This document shows, piece after piece, positions 1 to 7,888 of a DNA stretch of 64,000 nucleotides. The notes beneath the pieces are model-generated. The model saw only the letters and a list, made by a program, of their open reading frames with translations, did no database searches and was not told the origin of the DNA. Source of the stretch: JACKAF01 sp041391485 (GTDB taxonomy: Bacteria > Bdellovibrionota > FAC87 > UBA2466 > JACKAF01); contig JAWKNY010000016.1 in NCBI GenBank assembly GCA_041391485.1, forward strand, positions 14,949-78,948, written 5' to 3'. Each line of letters begins with the position of its first letter. Position 1 is the first letter of the stretch. Position numbers and translations under genes: made by a program.

Positions 1-1
1 C

Positions 2-196
2 GTAGATTACCCGGATAAGGTCAACGTGGCGGAAGTGGAAGGCGAACAAACCACCGTCATCGAGCTTAAGGTTGCAAAAGAGGATTTGGGAAAGATTATT
101 GGTAAAGAGGGACGCACGGCCCGCTCGTTGCGAACGATTCTGGCAGCTGTCTCCACCAAACTTAAAAAACGTTCCGTATTGGAAATTTTAGAATAG
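2..196 (+). CDS. khpA: KH-domain RNA-binding protein KhpA, 3' part
   Basis: The 5' end lies outside the window; the visible 64 residues end at TAG 194-196. The core GKIIGKEGRTARSLRTIL contains the GxxG RNA-binding loop (GKEG) of a type II KH domain, followed by a helix and a short basic tail, as in KhpA (YlqC). KhpA binds RNA, often together with KhpB, and is usually encoded between rpsP and rimM. That matches the rimM-trmD genes that follow here, so rpsP probably lies just upstream. The family call is strong; the role in this organism is inferred from family and context. Confidence 0.9.
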   Translation, partial: VDYPDKVNVAEVEGEQTTVIELKVAKEDLGKIIGKEGRTARSLRTILAAVSTKLKKRSVLEILE

Positions 197-221
197 CTTA
201 ATAGCACAATAGAGGTGAATC

Positions 222-752
222 CTGACTACCGATGGTTTTATTGAACTGGGCGTTGTTGTAAAGCCACACGGATTTAAGGGCAGTTTTCTGGTCCGCTCTT
301 CCGCAGGTGAGCAGTCTGCCCTGCGCTACATCAAGAACGTTTTCGTCGGTACCTCCTCTAACCAAGCCCAGCCGCTTTCCGTTACGGAAGCCGCCTGGAT
401 GCCCAAGGGCTGGAAACTTTCAGTGAACGAAATAGAGAGCGAAGACGCCGTCGACTCTATTAAAGGGCAATCGCTTTTCGCTCGCCGGGCGGATCTGGAA
501 GAACCGAGCGACAACGAGTTTTACGTCGAGGACATCGTGGGTCTACCCGTCTGGGATTGCGATGCCAGCCGTCCCATTGGAAGCTTAATGGGCGTCGAGC
601 CCGTTTCGGATCGATCCATCGGGGCCGACCGTTGGTGGATTCGCACTCAAGCAGGCAAAGAAGTCGCCATACCGGCCAACGCCCGGTACGTGGAAGAAGT
701 AAACACCAAGCAAGGTTACATCCGACTACGAAACGTCGGGGAACTCTGCTAG
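222..752 (+). CDS. rimM: 16S rRNA processing protein RimM, apparent CTG start
   Basis: RimM binds ribosomal protein S19 and helps mature the 30S head. The product is about 176 residues, the usual family length. The N-terminal RimM barrel begins near FIELGVVVKPHGFKGSF and the C-terminal PRC-barrel is marked by EFYVEDIVGLPVWD. No ATG/GTG/TTG exists in frame near the correct N-terminus. The only codon well placed behind the strong Shine-Dalgarno AGAGGTG (211-217) is CTG at 222, with an in-frame TGA at 216. The first in-frame ATG (399) would delete half the N-terminal domain. Either this is a true CTG start or a base is wrong here. The gene runs in the khpA-rimM-trmD operon. Confidence 0.88.
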   Translation: MTTDGFIELGVVVKPHGFKGSFLVRSSAGEQSALRYIKNVFVGTSSNQAQPLSVTEAAWMPKGWKLSVNEIESEDAVDSIKGQSLFARRADLEEPSDNEFYVEDIVGLPVWDCDASRPIGSLMGVEPVSDRSIGADRWWIRTQAGKEVAIPANARYVEEVNTKQGYIRLRNVGELC

Positions 753-754
753 GA

Positions 755-1483
755 ATGCCTTCTTTTCATTTCATCACTTTATTTCCAGAAACCATTTCTG
801 TTTGGTTTTCTACGAGCATTCCGGGAAAAGCTGCTCGCAATGGCGTGTTTTCCGTCCATACGGTGCAGCTCCGGGATTTCGGCAAAGGCCCTCACCGCCA
901 GGTCGACGACACCGCCTATGGCGGCGGGAGCGGGATGGTGTTGGCAGTGGAACCGCTAGTCAAAGCAACGGCCCACGTCCTTTCAGGCCTGGATCGCAAA
1001 CGCACACGGGTGCTCGCTTTTACTCCGGGCGGAAAAACGCTCAATAAAAAGCTGCTCGATAATTTCCACGCAGAGTCGCCGGAGCACTTTGTACTCATCT
1101 GCGGGCACTACGAAGGCATCGATCAGCGCTTTCTCGAAGGCTGGGTGGACGCCGAAGTGTCACTCGGCGACTTCGTGCTAACTGGCGGTGAAATTCCGGC
1201 CATTGCCTTTGTGGACGCCTATGTGCGCGGGCTGCCTGGCACCTTGCGGGATGCAGAAGCTTTTGAGACAGAATCGTTTCATCTTTGCGATCCCGAAAGC
1301 GGCGAGCGTCTTCTGGAGTACCCGCAGTACACGCGGCCTGCAGAATTCGAAGGGCGAAAGGTCCCGGAGGTTTTACTCAGTGGAAACCACGGAGCCATCG
1401 AAGCCTGGCGCCTAGAACAAAGTCGGGTCCGGACCCGCGCCCGGCAACACAAACTCGGCGCCGCACGGTCAAGCGACGCCTAG
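755..1483 (+). CDS. trmD: tRNA (guanine37-N1)-methyltransferase TrmD
   Basis: TrmD methylates G37 next to the tRNA anticodon using S-adenosylmethionine and prevents +1 frameshifting. The 242-residue product starts with FHFITLFPE, typical for the family. It contains the trefoil-knot SAM site (LICGHYEGIDQRF, then SLGDFVLTGGE) and a C-terminal domain with LLEYPQYTRP. The start ATG lies two bases after the rimM stop with AGGA immediately before it. An in-frame extension starting at 557 is only a rimM shadow. In many bacteria rplS follows trmD; here the operon ends and hpd follows from its own promoter. Confidence 0.96.
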   Translation: MPSFHFITLFPETISVWFSTSIPGKAARNGVFSVHTVQLRDFGKGPHRQVDDTAYGGGSGMVLAVEPLVKATAHVLSGLDRKRTRVLAFTPGGKTLNKKLLDNFHAESPEHFVLICGHYEGIDQRFLEGWVDAEVSLGDFVLTGGEIPAIAFVDAYVRGLPGTLRDAEAFETESFHLCDPESGERLLEYPQYTRPAEFEGRKVPEVLLSGNHGAIEAWRLEQSRVRTRARQHKLGAARSSDA

Positions 1484-1491
1484 CAGCAGTT

Positions 1492-1519
1492 TTGACAAAC
1501 CCGCTAGCCTAAAGATAAT
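1492..1519 (+). promoter_or_regulatory. Sigma70-type promoter of hpd
   Basis: Perfect -35 TTGACA (1492-1497), 16-bp spacer, -10 GATAAT (1514-1519), then GGGGAAGG as ribosome binding site just before the hpd ATG at 1539. It directly follows the trmD stop, so hpd is probably transcribed independently. Confidence 0.7.
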
Positions 1520-1538
1520 CTGGCTACTTTGGGGAAGG

Positions 1539-2612
1539 ATGACACCTTACGAAAAGCTCACCATTTCGGATTTTGACTACGTCAGATTCGCAGTGGCCAA
1601 TATCGAAGACGCCGCTAAGCTGCACGAAAGCCTTGGCTTTGAGCGTGCTGGGTCCAGGGAGATTGCGGCGCGCAAACTAACCTCTGAACTCTACGTCCAA
1701 AACGACATCAAGATCCTCTTGAGCCACAGCGAGGACGCTGATGATTATGTCGCAAAGTATGTCGCGGCCCATGGAGACGGGGTCTGCAATCTCGCTTTTC
1801 GTTGCAAGGATGTCGTCACCGCATTCGAAACTGTCGTCGCACGAGGGGCCTCCCCGACGTCTTCGCCGAAACGCTATACCAAGGACTTTGGTGCCGTCGA
1901 AGAAGCCTCCATTCAGACGTTCGGTGATGTCCGGCATACCTTTCTTTCCCGCGAAGGGAGTATGATTGCAGCAGGATTCACCGCGCCCGTCCTGACCTCC
2001 AACGAAGGAAACGGCCTGCAAAGAATTGATCACGTCACCTGCAACGTGGAACAGGGTGAGCGCCTTCAGTGGAAAAAATATTACGAAGACGTTTTTGGAT
2101 TAAAAGACACACGCTATTTCGATATACACGGCAAGCACACGGGCTTGTACTCCACCGTCATGCAGAGCCCCGACAAGGTCATCAAGATGCCGTTCAATGA
2201 GCCGACCGAAGCGGAATCGCAGATTCAAGAGTTTATAGATGTCCACCACGGACCCGGAATTCAGCACATCGCTCTGCTCTCGCAGGGGATACTCAACAGC
2301 GTCAAGCAGCTGCGCGAAAACCAGATTGAGTTTTTAGAAGTACCCGAAAGCTACTATGCGTCTGTTCCGAAACGTGTGCAGAATGTAGAGGAGGCTTTGG
2401 AGGAATTGCAGCCACTCGCCATTCTTGTCGATGGGGACACGGACGGGTACCTCTTGCAGATTTTCACCCAACCCATCGTCGGCCCTTTTTTCTACGAAGT
2501 TATTCAGCGAAAAGGAAACGACGGCTTCGGTGAGGGAAACTTCCAGGCGCTTTTTGACGCCATGGAAGCGGAGCAGATCCGAAGAGGAAAGCTCGCCACC
2601 TCAAAGCCCTAA
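1539..2612 (+). CDS. hpd: 4-hydroxyphenylpyruvate dioxygenase
   Basis: This non-heme Fe(II) enzyme converts 4-hydroxyphenylpyruvate to homogentisate in tyrosine catabolism. The 357-residue protein has two vicinal-oxygen-chelate halves. The metal ligands appear as His in RIDHVTCNV (about 165), His in GPGIQHIALLS (about 245), and Glu in FFYEVIQRKG. The C-terminal signature GFGEGNFQALFDAMEAEQ is diagnostic. The gene fits functionally with phenylalanine hydroxylase (28627-30375) and PCD (14152-14478), which supply tyrosine, though they are not adjacent. No homogentisate dioxygenase gene is in the window. It overlaps the convergent lipoprotein gene by four bases. Confidence 0.97.
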   Translation: MTPYEKLTISDFDYVRFAVANIEDAAKLHESLGFERAGSREIAARKLTSELYVQNDIKILLSHSEDADDYVAKYVAAHGDGVCNLAFRCKDVVTAFETVVARGASPTSSPKRYTKDFGAVEEASIQTFGDVRHTFLSREGSMIAAGFTAPVLTSNEGNGLQRIDHVTCNVEQGERLQWKKYYEDVFGLKDTRYFDIHGKHTGLYSTVMQSPDKVIKMPFNEPTEAESQIQEFIDVHHGPGIQHIALLSQGILNSVKQLRENQIEFLEVPESYYASVPKRVQNVEEALEELQPLAILVDGDTDGYLLQIFTQPIVGPFFYEVIQRKGNDGFGEGNFQALFDAMEAEQIRRGKLATSKP

Positions 2613-2998
2613 TCCAGAAGGGAAGCCGGTACTTTCAATTGCATCAAAACCTGCTCCACTGGGTGCGAAGCCAGGGTTTTCTTGCCGACTAAACAGGGCC
2701 CGCTGAAATCCGCGCGCGGAGTATCCCACACGGCAAGCGTGAGCTGGGCACCGACGCTCACCCCAGCCAACCGTAGCCGCACAGTCGGACTAAACCTAAA
2801 AGCGTACTCAGTTTTTTGTTGGCCGCTACTGGCCTCGACGACCAAGCGCGCACCACGCGCTGCCAGTCTTTCTAGACGACGGGGGACGACCTCCAACGCG
2901 TGCGGAAAAACCAGCTGGAGTTCCACCTCCCGTACCTTGGACGGAGGGCCGCAGCTAGCTGTCAGCAATAAAAGTCCGTAGCACAATTTTCTCTTCAT
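2609..2998 (-). CDS. Small lipoprotein, function unknown
   Basis: The 129-residue product begins MKRKLCYGLLLLTASC, a short type II signal peptide with lipobox LTAS-C, so it should be a lipid-anchored envelope protein. The mature part is beta-rich and ends with VLMQLKVPASLLD. No known domain was recognised. The reading frame stays open upstream to 3097, but that extension runs through a dispersed repeat and lacks a signal peptide at its start, so ATG 2998 is preferred. The 3' end overlaps hpd tail to tail. Confidence 0.7.
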   Translation of the reverse strand: MKRKLCYGLLLLTASCGPPSKVREVELQLVFPHALEVVPRRLERLAARGARLVVEASSGQQKTEYAFRFSPTVRLRLAGVSVGAQLTLAVWDTPRADFSGPCLVGKKTLASHPVEQVLMQLKVPASLLD

Positions 2999-3072
2999 GG
3001 ACGGAACTACTTCAAATTCCACGCCAAGAATTTGGGCACACACGGAGCGGGAAGCAAGACCGGATGTCGGTC

Positions 3073-3112
3073 TTAGGTACCACGTTCCTTTTGGCACAAG
3101 CCTGTGGATAAC
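3073..3112 (+). repeat. Dispersed 40-bp element, copy 1 (TAGGTACCACG...DnaA box)
   Basis: The copy starts TTAGGTACCACGTTCC, continues with a CTTTTGGCACAAGCC segment and ends TGTGGATAAC. The last nine bases contain a perfect reverse DnaA box (TTATCCACA). It lies between the divergent lipoprotein gene (start 2998) and the zinc-ribbon gene (start 3214). Four further copies are at 19266-19302, 58336-58370, 58382-58419 and 58434-58472. Confidence 0.75.
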
Positions 3113-3213
3113 TTTTGTTTTGATAGGGGCGTTCCCAACATGAGGTATTGACCCTATTCATTGTTTGGATTATTCGGGGCCAACGGAATAATGAATACCA
3201 AAGAGGTGGCCCA

Positions 3214-3593
3214 ATGCAGTGCCCTAAATGTGGAGTAATTAACCCATCCAGTGCACAGAAATGTGATTGTGGGCATTCGTTTGATCCTTCTGTCCCCGCA
3301 ACGGAGCCCAAACTAATCCGCTACGAGCTTCGCGAGATCGATGCGAAACGGGCGTCAACCATCGCCGCAATCACAACGGGAGTTTACTGTTTAGTGTTGT
3401 TGCCGTTTCAGCTTGTCTCTTCAACGGTAGCGACCGGCGGGGCAGGCGGGTTGGGTATTTTGGCGCTCCTTTTCGCGGTGATGTTCTCCTCTACGCCGGA
3501 ACCTATGTCGGGTGTTTAATATACAATTGGATTGCGCAAGGCCAAGGTGGGTTTCGAGTTACCATCTCTGCCGAAGAGACTCTCAGACGTTAA
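3214..3593 (+). CDS. Zinc-ribbon membrane protein, frameshifted near its 3' end
   Basis: The N-terminus MQCPKCGVINPSSAQKCDCG carries CxxC and CxC knuckles of a short zinc ribbon. A linker and a hydrophobic helix follow (TGVYCLVLLPFQLVSS), then a Gly-rich turn and a second membrane segment. The frame breaks at about 3482-3486. Restoring one T in ATGTT continues the frame as LLYAGTYVGCLIYNWIAQ, then GGFRVTISAEETLRR, to TAA 3591-3593, giving about 127 residues. GGTGG before the ATG at 3214 supports this start. The function is unknown; small zinc-ribbon membrane proteins of this kind are common and uncharacterised. Confidence 0.6.
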
Positions 3594-3610
3594 AAAGCGA
3601 CAAAGCCCCG

Positions 3611-4243
3611 TTATTCGAACAATGTCATTTGAGTTTCGGTGGAAGCTTTAAGGCGGGCGACCTTTAGAAGTGTGGGTTTGGGTTCCACCACATGCATCGC
3701 TTCGATTTTTCCAAAACGCCGCCGTATCACGCTGTGATTCCCTTTGAGAAAGGTGTAGGTGTCGGCATCGTGTGGGGCAGACAAAAAGCGATCCGTTATC
3801 GCGGCAATAATCCGATCGTAGGCTTTTAGCGAATTGCCGTGCAAATAAGATCGGCCCTTCAGCCGCCGTACGTCACCGTTGTAGTGCGGGCTTACGTGGT
3901 AGAGCTCGTGGATGACCGTTTCCAATTTCTCACGCAGCGACAGGTTCAAAAAGCGCGGCAGCATGAAATAGATAATATAGAGAAGCTCCGATCCATTGTG
4001 ATAAACGGGGACCATCCCGTAATGGTAAATGCGCTGGCCTCGAATCTTGCGCTCAAAGGGACGTCCGTCTTTATATTTGAGTGGCAGAAGATAAGCCACG
4101 AGCCCGCTTCGGCTGGACGACTGATTGAAGGTTGCGCTGACCCGCAGTCGATCGGTCTGGATCATCCGAAACTCGGGCAGGACTCGGACAATCTCGTCCA
4201 CCAAGCGCAGCATCGAGGCATTAAAATCGAGCATCCCTAACAA
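3611..4243 (-). CDS. Putative zinc metallopeptidase-like protein (HELYH)
   Basis: The product has 210 residues and no signal peptide. An HExxH zinc motif, VIHELYHVSPHYNGD, sits at about residues 110-124, with a further His in the same segment that could act as a third ligand. Flanking segments (YGMVPVYHNGSELLYIIYF and the basic HSVIRRRFGKIEAMHVVEP) recall SprT-like or phage-type putative metallopeptidases, but I cannot assign a family firmly. Two starts are possible, 4243 or the internal ATG at 4234. The neighbours give no functional hint. Activity is an inference from the motif only. Confidence 0.6.
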   Translation of the reverse strand: MLGMLDFNASMLRLVDEIVRVLPEFRMIQTDRLRVSATFNQSSSRSGLVAYLLPLKYKDGRPFERKIRGQRIYHYGMVPVYHNGSELLYIIYFMLPRFLNLSLREKLETVIHELYHVSPHYNGDVRRLKGRSYLHGNSLKAYDRIIAAITDRFLSAPHDADTYTFLKGNHSVIRRRFGKIEAMHVVEPKPTLLKVARLKASTETQMTLFE

Positions 4244-4286
4244 TCACCAGCTTCAGGCAAAATCGTCAAGATTCCGCATAAGGCGC

Positions 4287-4314
4287 TAAATTCCTGCCGC
4301 TTTTCTGCCGATAA
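4287..4314 (+). promoter_or_regulatory. Candidate FliA (sigma28)-type promoter
   Basis: TAAA (4287-4290), 16-bp spacer, exact GCCGATAA (4307-4314). The enterobacterial FliA consensus is TAAA-N15-GCCGATAA, so the spacing is one base long. It lies 67 bp upstream of the first SGNH gene and points towards it. This is a pattern match only. Confidence 0.4.
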
Positions 4315-4381
4315 TCCAGGTGAGCGCCGTCATCTCTGCGTCGGCGCAAGGACATTAAGTCCTTATCTTGAGGGCCCAAGG

Positions 4382-5574
4382 ATGTGGCTACGAGTCAAAA
4401 CCTGGATTTCCCAGCATAATTTTAGTTCGCGCTACCAATCTCTCGCGTACACCTTCACGAACTTTTTCGTAGCGCTCATCGCTTTGAATATGCTTTTGGG
4501 ACTTTTTCTGCGGCTCACCGATCCCGCTGCCCAAGGTGGTCGCACCCATAGCCAAGTGGATTTGCGCGCCTACCACGGCCTCCCCTCTGACCGATTGCGT
4601 CAGGTGCTGAACGATTTCGATGATTTTTCGTCCATGGGCTCTGTCTACCGGCCCTACACACAGATCGGCGATCCCCCGTTTGAAAGCGCCTCACTGAATG
4701 TCTTGCGCGATGACTACGGTTTTGAATACCGCAAAGGCGCGACGCCTGAGGTCAGCGACGCTCCCATCAAGGTCTACCTTTTCGGCGGCAGCACCACGTT
4801 TGGCGTTCACCTTGCTGACGAGTGGACCCTCGGCGCAAAGCTCCAGGAAATCTTGGGCGAAGGCGTCTCAGTCCGCAACTACTCGGTCCGCGGTTTTTCC
4901 TGGTATCAGACCCATGTGCTTTTCCAGCGTTTACTCCACGCTGGCAATACCTACAGCTCGCTGTTTTCATCGATGGAGCGTCCATCCAAAACAACGGGTG
5001 GTCCAGAAATTACCCGACTTCGACGTGGAAAGCCGCCCGACTTTGGGAAGAGGCGCAACAAGGCGTGCGCCACACCAATCTTCCCGAGTTCATTCCGCTC
5101 TTCAAAGTCTTGAACATTCTCAACCGCAATCGCGTGGAAAAGAAGATGAGTTGGGTGATGGAAAAGCGCTACGCTTATCTCAAAGACAAACCAAATCTGG
5201 AAACTGAAGCCAAGAACACCAAGAACTCCTATCTTGAAACTCTCCACCAGCGAGAAGCCGTAGCCGCCGCTTTCGGTGTCACCCCGTACTTCGTCTGGCA
5301 GCCCAATGCCGTCTACGAGTGTGCCGAGGAAAAGCAAACCCCTGAAGAGTACTCCCAGATTATTCCGGAAGTTTACAAAAACATGCGGTGGGTACGCGAA
5401 AAACATTTTATTAACCTCTCCAACCTTTGCAAAAAGACCAAAGTTGAAGGACCGCTTTTTGTGGACAACCTGCACTACAGCCCCGCTTTTACGGAAGAGC
5501 TCGCGCAGGCCATCGCCGTTGAGATTCGCAAAGACTACAAAGGACTGCGCCAGCTGGCGTCGAACCCAAGCTAA
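4382..5574 (+). CDS. Membrane-anchored SGNH/GDSL-type hydrolase, copy 1, frameshifted
   Basis: The product is about 397 residues once one base is restored at about 4945-4949, where the frame passes from FQRLLHAGN to YLQLAVFIDGASI. It has an N-terminal membrane helix (residues about 20-42), the SGNH block I nucleophile motif FGGSTTFG, the strand VFIDGAS, and the C-terminal catalytic Asp/His pair in DNLHYSPAF. Such proteins are often carbohydrate O-acetyl esterases or transferases. The same architecture is found in the next gene, which overlaps it (TAATG), so this is a tandem duplication. A surface-glycan role is inferred from the downstream pyruvyltransferase-like and GT9 genes. The break is probably a sequencing deletion, since the rest is well conserved with copy 2. 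Confidence 0.72.
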
Positions 5575-6824
5575 TGGCACGCAAAAGAAAACCAACCAAG
5601 CTTAATAAGTTCTACCAAAGCGTAAGCATTATTCTGACCAATACCGGACTCTTGTTTTTGGTGCTGAACCTTTTCTTGTTCTTCCCCTCCGTTATGCGGG
5701 ATGCTGAAGTGCATACCCAACAAGATCAGGCACAGGCCAGCCGCATCCGGCCCCGCGCCGGTCAGCCACTTCTGACCCCTAAGCGCAATGGACACCAAAT
5801 GCAGTGGACCGATCTGCGTTCGTATGAAGGTGTCGACCCGAATCACGTGAGACAGGTTCTCGATGACTTTTTTGACATGGGACAAAAGGGCTACGCTTAT
5901 CACCCGTATACCCATTTCACAGAACCCACTTTCTCAAGCCCGACGTTGAATCTACAAGCGGACGAGCAAGGCTTTATCTCCCGCCGTATCTCGCACAAGC
6001 AAGAGTCCAAGTACCCCGTTCGCGTCTTCGCCTTTGGCGGCAGCACGACTTTTGGATGGCATGTGGGGGACGATGAGACTATTCCCAGTTTTCTCGAACG
6101 CGAGCTTCAGCAAAAACTTAGAAGACAAGGCGACTGGAGGCGGGTAGAAGTCACCAACTTCGGTAAGGGTTTCAACTCCTGGTACCAGGAGATGGTGCTC
6201 TTTGAACGGCTCTTGCACGCTGGTTACAAACCGGACGTCGTCGTCTTTTTGGACGGCGTGAATGTTTTGCACGCGGACTCTCCCTACGAAGTTCCTTACT
6301 GGAACGACAAGATGACTGAACTATGGGATCAAGCGCAGATCAGCACCACCTCCCTTCCCGGCATGCTGCCGCTTTTTCGGGTACTCAACTACTTCAAACG
6401 CCGACACCTCAACAAATGGGTGCGCAATTTCCAGGTGGACAGACACCCTTCTTCCCACACCTACGCGCTTCCCGACTGGGTGAGACGGGTTAAAGAGAGC
6501 TATTTGAACACGCTCACGCAGATCGACGCCCTTTCCACCACCAAGAAAATTCAAGCCTACTACTTTTGGCAGCCCAACCGGGCATTTGACTGTCAGAGCG
6601 GAAAGTACAGCCAACAGCTCCCCACGCACTACACCCACAAAATGGTTCCCCTCTATACCGCGATGCGCAAAGTCGAGCGCCCCCGTTTCAAATTCCTAGG
6701 CGACCTTTGCCGCGCCTACGGCTTTGATAAGCGCGTCATCGTCGACGATGTGCATTACAGCCCGGCCTTTAACGAGTTCATCGCCACCGAAATGGCGCGC
6801 CACATCAATATCGCCAGACGTTAG
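5574..6824 (+). CDS. Membrane-anchored SGNH/GDSL-type hydrolase, copy 2
   Basis: The product has 416 residues. One N-terminal membrane helix (about 18-40) places the catalytic domain in the periplasm. Block I FAFGGSTTFGWH lies at about residues 152-163, VVFLDGVNVLH follows, and the catalytic Asp-His motif VDDVHYSPAFNEF sits near the C-terminus. It is clearly paralogous to the preceding gene: shared patterns include LRxYxG, YxPYT, SWYQ, LLHAG and YFxWQPN. Start and stop of the two genes overlap in TAATG, implying translational coupling. A polysaccharide-modifying acyl esterase/transferase is the likely class; the substrate cannot be read from sequence. Confidence 0.82.
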   Translation: MARKRKPTKLNKFYQSVSIILTNTGLLFLVLNLFLFFPSVMRDAEVHTQQDQAQASRIRPRAGQPLLTPKRNGHQMQWTDLRSYEGVDPNHVRQVLDDFFDMGQKGYAYHPYTHFTEPTFSSPTLNLQADEQGFISRRISHKQESKYPVRVFAFGGSTTFGWHVGDDETIPSFLERELQQKLRRQGDWRRVEVTNFGKGFNSWYQEMVLFERLLHAGYKPDVVVFLDGVNVLHADSPYEVPYWNDKMTELWDQAQISTTSLPGMLPLFRVLNYFKRRHLNKWVRNFQVDRHPSSHTYALPDWVRRVKESYLNTLTQIDALSTTKKIQAYYFWQPNRAFDCQSGKYSQQLPTHYTHKMVPLYTAMRKVERPRFKFLGDLCRAYGFDKRVIVDDVHYSPAFNEFIATEMARHINIARR

Positions 6825-6866
6825 AAACCTTAATCCCCCCCGCATTGCAGCCGATGAGAGCTACGT

Positions 6867-7883
6867 ATGAATATCCTCGCTGCCTCATCGCGCCAATGGC
6901 ACCCTGAAGACGAGTGGATCCTGCAAGGCATCCAGAATCTTCTCCAGGACGTTCTGGCTCCTCCGGTAAACTGGGTGCTGTTTGATAAAAATCCCGACTT
7001 ACTCCGCTCCGATGGTCTCATGCGCCGACGAACGCTGCACTCCAACTCCTACCACCACCAGAGTTTGATTCCCTTTAGCATGGCGATCATTGGGGGGTCG
7101 GCGACCTGGCACAATCGAGGACTCGAAACTTTTTACCACCTTGTCGCTCGCTCAAAGATCCCGTTGTTTGCGCTGGGATTGGGCTTGCCGGAAGAGGCGC
7201 GAGCGCTGAACAAAGATGAGTTACACTGCTTCAAGCGACGCTCGACGGTGATCACGGCACGCGATATTGCCGCTAAAAACTATTTCAGGCAGTACGGCCT
7301 AGAAGCGGCTATGTTGCCTTGTCCCTCTCTATTCGCGGCCAAAGCACAGCCCGTGGCTACCAACTCACAGCCTCGCATCGGATTTGTAATTGATGACCAC
7401 CAGGCAAAGGTTTCGCCCAATCACCAAAGCTTTTTGAGAGAACTGTGCAAGTTTATTGAGCACAGTTCAGATTCCTACGATCTGCAGGTATTCTGCCCAA
7501 CCGTGGACGAGTTCATGCGCTTTTCGAGTATGTTTGGAGAGCGAACGCATTACTCCTTTGAGGCAAGAGAGTACCCGAAGCTACTCGCTTCTGCGGATCT
7601 CATCGTAACGAACAACCTGACGTGCGCTCACCTGGCCAATTCAGTCGGACGGATTGCCCTTTTCGTTTCCGAAACAGCGCCCAATGAGCTGGAATTCGCA
7701 CAGCTTCCGTTCATTCGCTACGCGACTTTAGAATCCCTGAGCCAGCAATTCGAGGCCATTGTCGGCAAGACTCATACAGCCGCCGGAATCGAAAGCTGGA
7801 AGCACAAAATCCGCGAGCAATGGCGGCAAGTCCTACCTGCACGCAATGCTCCCATCGGCCCAGCGGAAAGGCAGATCTCGTAA
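6867..7883 (+). CDS. Polysaccharide pyruvyltransferase-like protein
   Basis: The 338-residue soluble protein has two Rossmann-like halves. Segments MAIIGGSATWHNRGLE, IPLFALGLGLPEEA, TVITARDIAAKNYFRQYGLE and LPCPSLFA match the pattern of the CsaB/PssM pyruvyltransferase family (nucleotide-sugar-like fold, DxPSLF-type motif). The C-terminal half has LLASADLIVTNNLTCAHLA, the usual donor-site region. Members add pyruvyl ketals to, or otherwise modify, surface glycans. It sits between the SGNH pair and a GT9 gene, supporting an envelope-glycan role. The family call is moderate and the substrate unknown. Confidence 0.65.
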   Translation: MNILAASSRQWHPEDEWILQGIQNLLQDVLAPPVNWVLFDKNPDLLRSDGLMRRRTLHSNSYHHQSLIPFSMAIIGGSATWHNRGLETFYHLVARSKIPLFALGLGLPEEARALNKDELHCFKRRSTVITARDIAAKNYFRQYGLEAAMLPCPSLFAAKAQPVATNSQPRIGFVIDDHQAKVSPNHQSFLRELCKFIEHSSDSYDLQVFCPTVDEFMRFSSMFGERTHYSFEAREYPKLLASADLIVTNNLTCAHLANSVGRIALFVSETAPNELEFAQLPFIRYATLESLSQQFEAIVGKTHTAAGIESWKHKIREQWRQVLPARNAPIGPAERQIS

Positions 7884-7888
7884 AGACG

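Noticed and set aside
2999..3097. Longer N-terminus of the lipoprotein gene
   Set aside because: The added residues are translated from the repeat and move the lipobox away from the N-terminus.
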